Shown piece after piece: positions 1-5,656 of a stretch of DNA of 6,263 bases (positions are counted from its first letter, which is position 1; each line of letters begins with the position of its first letter). The stretch is from an uncultured Chthoniobacterales bacterium. GTDB lineage: Bacteria > Verrucomicrobiota > Verrucomicrobiia > Chthoniobacterales > CAKUMP01. The position numbers were made by a program, and so were the translations under genes. Below the pieces are notes generated by a model. That model made no database searches. It had not been told where the DNA came from and saw only the letters and a program-made list of their open reading frames with translations. The stretch covers positions 1 through 6,263 of the forward strand of contig CAKUMP010000145.1 of NCBI GenBank assembly GCA_934667795.1, given 5' to 3'.

Positions 1-240
1 CGTTAGGGACAGACCCCTTCGAGCGTTCCGTTAGGGACAGACCCCTTCGAATGTTTCGTTAGGGACAGACCCCTCCCGAGCGTTTCATTAGGGACAGACC
101 CCTCCCGAGCGTTTCATTAGGGACAGACCCCTTCGAGCGTTCTGTTAGGGACAGACCCCTTCGAATGTTCCGTTAGGGACAGAGCCGTAAGCAGACTTCC
201 GAGCGTTCCATTAGGAATTAGGGACAGAGCCGTAAGCAAC
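1..240. repeat. Tandem minisatellite array, eight units of 28-38 bp
   Basis: Eight head-to-tail units can be read: 1-28, 29-56, 57-85, 86-114, 115-142, 143-170, 171-208 and 209-240. The first six are 28 or 29 bp and share the core TTAGGGACAGACCCCT, followed by TTCGAGCGTTC, TTCGAATGTT or CCCGAGCGTTT variants. Units 7 and 8 replace the CCCCT half of the core by GCCGTAAGCA and differ in length. The core carries a weak hairpin (AGGG pairing with CCCT). The array is cut by the window edge, so the true copy number is unknown. There are no unique spacers, so it is not a CRISPR array. No open frame of note crosses it, because the 28/29-bp periods break any frame. Its role is unknown. On the other strand the core reads AGGGGTCTGTCCCTAA, which to me resembles short extragenic palindromic repeats of the REP kind; that link is only a guess. 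Confidence 0.9.
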
Positions 241-244
241 CTTT

Positions 245-452
245 ATCCGCAGATTTACGCAGATTTTTAAGAGAACTTTAATGAACTTTAATTTCTGAAT
301 TAAAAAAATTTCCAATCTTCAATAATTTTAGTCTTATATCTTTTTGTAAACTTGACGTCCATGCGTGAAACTTTTCCAGGACGCTTCATCTTTCGACTCT
401 TCTCCTTATTTTCCATAAAAAACAAAAAAATAATCTGCATAAATCTGCGGAT
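245..452. mobile_element. MITE-like non-autonomous element with terminal inverted repeats and target duplication
   Basis: Positions 245-265 begin ATCCGCAGATTTACGCAGAT, and the reverse complement of 432-452 matches it at 20 of 21 bases, so the two are terminal inverted repeats of a 208-bp unit. Directly outside the left end is CCTTT (240-244) and directly outside the right end is CCTTT (453-457), as expected of a 5-bp target-site duplication. The interior is AT-rich and holds a perfect 10-bp tandem duplication GAACTTTAAT (273-292). It encodes no transposase; only a 38-codon minus-strand frame (300-416) without a ribosome site lies in it. Terminal repeats, flanking duplication and lack of coding capacity fit a miniature inverted-repeat element moved in trans. 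The left duplication overlaps the last base of the tandem array. The alternative is a chance pairing of two copies of a dispersed repeat in opposite orientation. Confidence 0.6.
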
Positions 453-487
453 CCTTTCTCTTGTTTTTCGAGTTTATGAATAAGTTA

Positions 488-514
488 GCGCCTATGGGCA
501 TCGCTCCCAGGGGC
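488..514. other. GC-rich imperfect hairpin in the phnD upstream region
   Basis: GCGCCTATGGG (488-498) pairs with CCCAGGGGC (506-514) across a 7-base loop, with one G-G mismatch and a two-base bulge. It is followed by the self-complementary A/T tract AAAAATTTTT (517-526). As a terminator it would be poor: on the + strand the T run starts only about seven bases past the stem, and on the - strand no T run follows. It may be a dispersed extragenic palindrome or part of phnD regulation. Nothing else in 458-550 looks coding. Confidence 0.35.
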
Positions 515-551
515 AGAAAAATTTTTGTCACAATGCATACTCGCGCTTGCA

Positions 552-570
552 AATGAGAATGAATCTCATT
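552..570 (+). promoter_or_regulatory. Candidate Fur box upstream of phnD
   Basis: AATGAGAATGAATCTCATT is a 7-5-7 inverted repeat: AATGAGA, five centre bases, TCTCATT. It differs by a single base from a fully symmetric AATGAGAATGATTCTCATT and is close to the classical Fur consensus GATAATGATAATCATTATC. It ends 13 bases before the phnD ATG. A weak sigma-70-like pair can be placed around it: TTGCAA (547-552), a 17-base spacer and TAGATT (570-575). The palindrome would then lie between -35 and -10, a repressing position. With that promoter transcription would begin near 582, which would favour the in-frame ATG at 602 as the translation start. The palindrome is directly visible; the assignment to Fur, rather than another Fur-family regulator, is inferred. 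Confidence 0.55.
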
Positions 571-583
571 AGATTGGAAGTCT

Positions 584-1468
584 ATGAAATTATCTGAACG
601 GATGAAACGAGTTTTGTTAATGATGGGAATAATTGGGGGGATGGGATGTCTGCAGGCGCAGGACACGGTGGTATTTGCGTTAAAGCCGGATAAAGATCCG
701 GAGAAGATGCAGGAAGAAAAAGGGAAGCTGGAAGCGTATCTGGGGAAAGAATTAGGGAAAAAGGTGGAAGTGGTGATTCCTTTATCCTCCGCAGTGATTT
801 TACAGGGGCTGGAAAATGGTTCTATTGACGCCGGGTACTTGAGTGGCACGGATATGGTGGGGGTTAAAGATGCCGGGACGGGAGAAATTCTGGTTGCCGG
901 GGAAATAGAAGGGAATCCGTGGTACAAGAGCTACTGGATTTCACTGAAAGAAAAGCCATATACCTCGGTAGAAGATTTGAAAGGGAAGTCGGTAGCATTC
1001 AGTAGTGCGACCAGTACGTCCGGGTTTGTGATTCCGTATTGGGATCTGGTGAAAAAAGGATTGCTGGAAAAGGGAGATAAGCCGGAAAAATATTTTGGAG
1101 AAGGAAATGTTTTTTACGGAACAGGTTATGTCTCTGCTGCTGAACGCGTGTTAAATGGCGATGCGGAAGCGGCTGCGGTCAGTTATTATGTTCTGGATAA
1201 GGACAAACATCTGAACGCAGAACAGCGTGCGAAATTAAAAATGATCGCTTCGCAACAACCGGTTCCTACACATGTGATCGCTGTACGCAGCGCTCTGGAT
1301 AAAGACACAAAAACCGCTTTAAAGGCAGCTGTGCTGAAGTTGAATGAAGACGAAAATACAGAACTTCGCGATAAACTTTTCACTTCGAAATTGATCGTCG
1401 TGGAAGATGAAGACGCACACCTCGAAAGTATTCAGGAAGCACTGGAACTCGTAAAAGCGATCCATTAA
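584..1468 (+). CDS. phnD: PhnD-type phosphonate/phosphite ABC transporter substrate-binding protein
   Basis: This is the periplasmic binding protein of a PhnCDE-type importer; it captures the ligand and delivers it to the PhnE permease. The protein has 294 residues, the usual size. Residues 1-25 form a signal peptide (K/R-rich start, hydrophobic LLMMGIIGGM core), probably cut after LQA. Cys22 is present, but its preceding GMG is not a good lipobox. The family hallmark is a Ser/Thr-rich ligand loop at about 130-140 (SSATSTSGFVIP), the site where PhnD and PtxB proteins hold the phosphonate or phosphite group. WYKSYWI (113-119) and the VPTHVIAVR stretch (about 227-235) are also typical. GGAAG (576-580) lies only 3 bases before the ATG at 584; ATG at 602 (residue 7) is an in-frame alternative that still gives a good signal peptide. 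The gene ends in tandem stops TAA TAG. Family membership is secure; the true substrate is not, because related proteins bind phosphate, phosphite or other oxyanions. Confidence 0.92.
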   Translation: MKLSERMKRVLLMMGIIGGMGCLQAQDTVVFALKPDKDPEKMQEEKGKLEAYLGKELGKKVEVVIPLSSAVILQGLENGSIDAGYLSGTDMVGVKDAGTGEILVAGEIEGNPWYKSYWISLKEKPYTSVEDLKGKSVAFSSATSTSGFVIPYWDLVKKGLLEKGDKPEKYFGEGNVFYGTGYVSAAERVLNGDAEAAAVSYYVLDKDKHLNAEQRAKLKMIASQQPVPTHVIAVRSALDKDTKTALKAAVLKLNEDENTELRDKLFTSKLIVVEDEDAHLESIQEALELVKAIH

Positions 1469-1497
1469 TAGCAAATAGCAGATTTTGCAAAATGGAT
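1460..1497 (+). other. Imperfect hairpin spanning the phnD stop codon
   Basis: ATCCATT (1460-1466) pairs with AATGGAT (1491-1497). Inside it GCAAA (1471-1475) pairs with TTTGC (1484-1488), with an internal loop between the two stems and an 8-base terminal loop. The outer stem includes the last codons of phnD. No T run follows, so it is not a classical terminator. It could protect the 3' end of a separate phnD mRNA or slow read-through into phnC. Confidence 0.4.
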
Positions 1498-1511
1498 GAG
1501 AGATTTGATGA

Positions 1512-1534
1512 TTTATTGATGAAATATCAATAAA
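1512..1534 (+). other. Perfect 9-bp AT-rich inverted repeat in the phnD-phnC gap
   Basis: TTTATTGAT (1512-1520) and ATCAATAAA (1526-1534) are perfect reverse complements around GAAAT. It may be an mRNA hairpin or a DNA operator. The half-sites TTGAT and ATCAA are those of FNR sites, but the spacer is 5 bases instead of 4, so I do not call FNR. No poly-T tract follows on the + strand. Confidence 0.45.
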
Positions 1535-1590
1535 GTATTCATAAAACTTTAATAAAATTTCCATACAAGTTATTTCTTTCATTAAATCTG

Positions 1591-1654
1591 AAGCAGACAA
1601 TGGAGGGAAAATTCCCATGAGGAAAAAGTGGGATCTTCCTGAAATTGTCTGTTT
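1591..1654 (+). promoter_or_regulatory. Candidate structured leader RNA (three-way junction) upstream of phnC
   Basis: A closing stem pairs 1591-1601 with 1644-1654: 11 bp with one G-U, and a perfect core of CAGACAAT with ATTGTCTG. Inside it are two hairpins: GGGA/TCCC (1605-1608 with 1613-1616, 4-base loop) and AGGAA/TTCCT (1620-1624 with 1636-1640). A competing pairing, TCCCA (1613-1617) with TGGGA (1629-1633), would exclude both inner hairpins. The element ends 46 bases before the phnC ATG and is followed only by TTTT, so a terminator role is weak. It matches no riboswitch class I recognise. It could be a leader regulating phnCE, or simply a chance fold; the pairing is seen, the function is inferred. 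Confidence 0.35.
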
Positions 1655-1700
1655 TAGGTTGAAGGGAAAGGGGGGAGGGGTTTAAACCATTAGAGCGAAT

Positions 1701-2438
1701 ATGACAGTATCGACGGTTGCAGTGAAAGGAGAGAAAGAGCCACCACCCTTGATTCAGATCAAGGGGTTAGGTTTGCGCCGTAATGATCGCTGGTTATTTC
1801 GGGGCGTGGATTTAAATGTCGAGCCGGGGAAATTTGTAGCGGTGGTGGGGCCTTCTGGGGTTGGGAAAACGAGTTTTTTGAATTGCCTGGCGGGAATGGT
1901 GGAGCCGACGGAAGGAGAAATTTTATTTTGCTGCCGTCCGGACTGTCCGCATCGGCCTGTGGAATTTCAGCACCGTCTGGGGATGATTTTTCAGAATTTC
2001 AATTTGGTACCGAATGCGAGTTTATTGAACAATGTATTGTGTGGGCGATTGAGTGCATACCATTGGGCGCGGACCCTGATGGGGTTTCCGTCGCGGGACC
2101 GTCAGGAAGCCTTTGCATTGTTGCATGATTTGGGGTTGGGGGGATGCGCGAGGAGATGGGCGGCAGAAGTTTCCGGGGGGGAGCAGCAGAGAACGGCTGT
2201 AGCGCGGGCATTATTTCAGGAGCCGGGGTTATTTTTAGCCGATGAACCGGTATCTAACCTGGATCGTTATTTCAGTGGAAGGGTTCTGGGGATTTTGCGG
2301 CAGCAGGCACGCGAACAGAAACGATCGGTATTTTGTGTGCTGCATAACCCGGAATTTGTCGAAATGTTTGCGGATGTCGTTTTGAGTTTTGACCCCATGG
2401 ATGGTTCCCAGTGGAAATTGAGAGAAATTCAGTCATGA
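1701..2438 (+). CDS. phnC: PhnC-type ABC transporter ATP-binding protein
   Basis: This is the cytoplasmic ATPase that drives import through PhnE. The 245-residue length is normal. All ABC motifs are in order: Walker A GPSGVGKT (50-57), Q-loop Gln98 in MIFQNFNLV, signature VSGGEQQR (157-164), Walker B LFLADEP (177-183) with Glu182, D-loop SNLD (185-188) and switch His215 (CVLHNPEF). The layout and LADEPVSNLD wording are those of PhnC rather than of other importer ATPases. The signature begins VSGG where the usual form is LSGG. No clear ribosome site precedes the ATG at 1701; a strong purine/G tract (1661-1680) lies about 20 bases upstream, and GTTTAAAC (1680-1687) follows it. An in-frame TTG at 1749 has AAAGGAGAG 15 bases before it, too far to be convincing. 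The gene stands 232 bases after phnD, so it may have its own promoter, and it overlaps phnE. The coding strand is strongly G-rich: 67 G against 32 C in 1801-1980. Confidence 0.92.
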   Translation: MTVSTVAVKGEKEPPPLIQIKGLGLRRNDRWLFRGVDLNVEPGKFVAVVGPSGVGKTSFLNCLAGMVEPTEGEILFCCRPDCPHRPVEFQHRLGMIFQNFNLVPNASLLNNVLCGRLSAYHWARTLMGFPSRDRQEAFALLHDLGLGGCARRWAAEVSGGEQQRTAVARALFQEPGLFLADEPVSNLDRYFSGRVLGILRQQAREQKRSVFCVLHNPEFVEMFADVVLSFDPMDGSQWKLREIQS

Positions 2439-3307
2439 GGGAAATCGATAAACCAGATCAGGGAGGGGGAAGGAAGCCACAGCAGCAAATGCCTGTGATT
2501 CCTGAATATAAGGAATTACCCTGGTATCAGCGGTTTACAGTGACCGGCGTCACGCTGGTTTTATTTATCATCGCCTTCATTGCCAGTGGCAGTACCCTGC
2601 GCGGACCGAACCGGGAACTGGATTATGTGGCGAATTTCTGGCGGTTTTTGCAGAAAATGTTTCCGCCGGACCTTTCGGATACGAAAAAGGTTTTGTATGC
2701 ATTGCTGGAGACCGCACAGATTGGAGTGGTTGCGACCAGTTTTGCGATTGTGGTGGCTTTTCCGATTGCAGTCGCAGCGGCACAGAATTTATCTCCGCAA
2801 TGGCTGGTCCTGTGCATGCGGATGTTATTGAATGTGGTACGGACAATCCCGTCATTGATCTGGGCCTTGATTGCGGTTGCAATTGTCGGTCCCAATGCCC
2901 TGGCGGGTGTGATTGCGCTCGCATTTTATAGTCTGGGGTACTTGGGGAAATTTTTTAGTGACACCATTGAGTCCGCAGACATTGAAGTTGCCCGTGGGTT
3001 ACGGGTGATGGGAGCGAACCGAATTCAGGCATTTCAATATGGGCTGTGGCCGAACATCAAGCCCTTGATCTGGAGTTACTCCCTCTGGATGCTGGAATAT
3101 AATATCCGTTCTGCATCCATTATCGGATACGTCGGTGCCGGCGGTGTAGGCTTTCAACTCTTTGTGTACCAGGAATACGGACAATGGGACAAATTCAGCA
3201 CCGTCCTGATCTTTATCCTCGTCGTTGTCACCATCCTCGACTTCCTGGGCGAATGGATCCGTAAAAAAATTACAAAAAAATTGCATTACTCTCGCATGTC
3301 CAAGTAA
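2435..3307 (+). CDS. phnE: PhnE-type ABC transporter permease
   Basis: This is the inner-membrane permease of the importer, presumed to work as a homodimer on two PhnC subunits. I chose the ATG at 2435 because it overlaps the phnC stop as ATGA, a typical translational coupling. A GTG at 2411 would add eight residues. The 290-residue protein starts with a polar cytoplasmic stretch, then a membrane helix at about 34-52. Further hydrophobic segments lie at about 95-116, 122-142 and 144-160, and a last one at about 255-272. The EAA loop that docks on the ATPase is at about 174-196, reading EVARGLRVMGANRIQAFQYG; its conserved glycine is present. YVGAGGVGFQL is also typical of PhnE. The lysine-rich tail fits an inside C-terminus. 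The last 250 bases lose the G excess seen earlier in the gene. No degradation enzymes are visible nearby, so the ligand stays open. Confidence 0.92.
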   Translation: MREIDKPDQGGGRKPQQQMPVIPEYKELPWYQRFTVTGVTLVLFIIAFIASGSTLRGPNRELDYVANFWRFLQKMFPPDLSDTKKVLYALLETAQIGVVATSFAIVVAFPIAVAAAQNLSPQWLVLCMRMLLNVVRTIPSLIWALIAVAIVGPNALAGVIALAFYSLGYLGKFFSDTIESADIEVARGLRVMGANRIQAFQYGLWPNIKPLIWSYSLWMLEYNIRSASIIGYVGAGGVGFQLFVYQEYGQWDKFSTVLIFILVVVTILDFLGEWIRKKITKKLHYSRMSK

Positions 3308-3364
3308 CCATTGCCTATTTCGGGTTAAACGAAGTCTGGACAAGGTTGGGAGAGTTTCTAGAAT

Positions 3365-3371
3365 GGGGAGG
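3365..3371 (+). promoter_or_regulatory. Ribosome binding site of dnaE with unusually short spacing
   Basis: GGGGAGG lies only 2 bases before the dnaE ATG at 3374; 5 to 9 is usual. The match is strong and no other in-frame start fits the family, whose proteins begin just before the FVHLHLHT motif. Either initiation is weakened or the anti-Shine-Dalgarno pairs one step upstream. The 66-base gap after phnE shows no clear promoter or terminator, so read-through from phnCE into dnaE is possible. Confidence 0.45.
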
Positions 3372-3373
3372 AT

Positions 3374-5656
3374 ATGTCCACAGCATCGTTCGTTCATTTA
3401 CATCTTCACACACAGTATTCCGTTCTGGATGGAGCGGTTCGTATTAAGGATTTGATGAAAAAGGCGGGGGAATATGGCATGCCAGCGGTGGCCATGACTG
3501 ACCACGGGAACATGTTTGGGGCAGTGGAATTTTTCCAGGCGGCAAAAAAAGCCGGGATCAAGCCGATTTTGGGGTGTGAAGTGTATATGGCATTCGGCTC
3601 CATGAAGGAAAAAAAGGTAGCCTCTTCACGTGAGGCTTCCACGCATCTGACCTTGCTTTGCCGGAACAACCAGGGGTATCAGAATTTGATCAAACTGGTA
3701 TCGATGGCCTATCTGGAGGGGTTTTATTACAAACCGCGGATTGATCATGAACTTCTGGCCAAACATGCGGAAGGGCTGATTTGTTTGAGCGGGTGTTTGA
3801 ACGGGGAAATTAACCGGTACATTTTGGATGGACAAATGGATCTGGCGGAAGACCTGGCGTTAAAATACAAAAAACTGTTCGGAGACGACGGGTTTTATCT
3901 GGAGTTGCATAATCACGGGATTGAGCAACAGATGGAATGTAACCGGGGATTATTAGAAATTTCTAAAAAACATAATATCCCTGTTGTCGCGGCTAATGAT
4001 GTCCACTTTCTGGAGCGTTCTCATCATGAAGCGCATGATGTTTTTATTTGTATCGGGACGGGGGCGTTACAGCAGGATGAAAAACGCATGCATTATTCGG
4101 AGGAGCTGTATTTCAAAAGTCCGGAAGAAATGCGCGACCTGTTTACGGATTGTCCGGAAGCCATTGAAAACACCTTGAAAATTGCAGAATTATGCAATGT
4201 CGAGATGGAGTTTTATAAAACAAAATATCCGGAATTCCCGATGCCGGAGGGAGGGGAGCGCTCTATCTATTTGCGAGAGCTATGTGAAGCAGGGTTGCGA
4301 GAACGTTATCCGGATACGATGGATACAGATCCGGAAATTTCCAAACGTCTGGATTATGAATTGAGCGTGATTGAGCGGATGGGGTTCGTCAGTTACTTTT
4401 TAATTGTCTGGGACTTTATTGATTTTGCAAAAAAGAATGGAATTCCGGTGGGACCCGGACGTGGTTCTGCTGCGGGCTCTCTGGTGGCGTATGTTTTGCG
4501 TATTACCGATGTGGATCCATTTAAATTCGGTCTGATTTTTGAACGATTCCTGAACCCGGAACGTGTGAGCCCGCCGGACGTGGATATCGATTTTTGCGTC
4601 ATGAGACGAAACGAAGTGATTGATTATGTCCGCAGGAAATATGGCGAACGCGCGGTTTCCCAGATTGTGACCTTTAACACCTTGGGCGCGAAAAATGCGG
4701 TGCGGGATGTCGCGCGTGTGTTGGGGTGGTCGTATGGCGATGGAGATCGTGTGGCAAAAATGATTCCAAACGAATTGAACATTTCGTTGAGCAAGGCGGT
4801 GGAACTGAATAAGGAGTTGAAGACGGCTATTGAGCAGGAACCGTCCACGCGTCAGTTATGGGAGTATGCGCTGTTGCTGGAAGGGCTGTGCCGGAATACC
4901 GGGGTGCACGCGGCGGGGGTCGTGATTGGGGATAGGGATTTAAGTGAATATATTCCGCTGTGCAAGGGGAAGGAAGATGAAGTGATCACGCAATATGCGA
5001 TGGGACCTCTGACGGATCTCGGGATGTTGAAAATGGATTTTTTGGGGCTAAAGAACCTGACTGTGATTGAGGATGCGGTCCGGCTGATCAACCACCATAA
5101 CCCGGAGTTTGATCTTGAAAAAATCCCCTTGGAAGATCAGCCCTGTTTTGATTTGTTGAATCGAGGAGAAACTGTTGGCGTGTTCCAGTTGGAATCCGGT
5201 GGAATGGCGAACCTGTGTAAACGGTTTGATATTAACAGCATTGAAGATATCAGTGCGTTGCTCGCGTTGTATCGCCCGGGACCGATGGACTTGATTGATG
5301 ATTATGTGGAACGGAAACGCGGGCGTAAAAAAATCAAATATGAACATCCGTTACTGGCAGAAGTTTGTGCCGGGACGTACGGGATTATGAGGAGCAGGTG
5401 CAAAAAGCAGCGAACCTGCTGGCAGGGTTCAGTCTGGGAGAAGCGGATTTGCTGCGCCGCGCCATGGGGAAAAAAGATAAGGAAAAAATGGCCCTGGAAC
5501 GTGCCAAGTTCACGAAAGGGTGCATCGAAACAAATCAGATCGAAGAAGATCGCGCAAATCGTATCTTCGACCTTCTGGAAAAGTTCGCCGGATATGGCTT
5601 TAATAAAAGTCATAGCGCCGCTTACGCCATCATCAGCTATCGCACTGCTTATCTGA
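3374..5656 (+). pseudogene. dnaE: DNA polymerase III alpha subunit, N-terminal part, broken by a frameshift
   Basis: DnaE is the replicative polymerase subunit. Residues 1-672 are genuine; residues 673-760 (from 5390 to the TGA at 5654) are out-of-frame nonsense. The PHP domain comes first and keeps its metal ligands: HLHLH (8-12), Asp19, TDH (42-44), Glu69, His91, Cys141, and NDVH (208-211). These are partly lost in E. coli, so metal-dependent PHP activity is plausible. The palm follows: PGRGSAAGSLVAY, then PDVDIDF (401-407) with catalytic Asp404 and Asp406, and the third Asp555 in LKMDFLGL. The frame is lost right after TYGIM, where the family reads TYGI-x-(V/L)-Y-(Q/E)EQV. The type is DnaE1, with no PolC-like exonuclease domain. 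The coding strand is G-rich (63 G, 30 C in 3421-3600). If the break is real the protein lacks the rest of the fingers and all of the C-terminal half, and cannot work. Confidence 0.9.

Noticed and set aside
1..240. CRISPR-like repeat array
   Set aside because: The intervals between cores are themselves repeated and only about 12 bases long; there are no unique spacers and no cas gene.
300..416. 38-codon minus-strand reading frame inside the MITE-like element
   Set aside because: It has no ribosome site, is lysine-rich as expected of translated AT-rich DNA, and matches no family I recognise.
488..526. Rho-independent terminator before phnD
   Set aside because: The stem is bulged and the T run is separated from it by about seven bases; no upstream gene is present in the window to terminate.
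406..927. 173-codon minus-strand reading frame overlapping the phnD 5' end
   Set aside because: It is antisense to a clear phnD gene, has no family motif, and its second half is translated repeat and palindrome DNA.
1512..1534. FNR/CRP-type operator
   Set aside because: The half-sites fit, but the spacer is 5 bases instead of the required 4.
1319..1618. 99-codon minus-strand reading frame between phnD and phnC
   Set aside because: About half is antisense to phnD and the rest is AT-rich hairpin DNA; no conserved motif and no convincing start.
5381..5400. Programmed ribosomal frameshift in dnaE
   Set aside because: There is no slippery heptamer, and two conserved residues (V and Y) are also missing, which a frameshift alone cannot restore.
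5381..5400. Intein or intron insertion site in dnaE
   Set aside because: Sequence is missing and not added at the break, and no intein or intron motifs are present.
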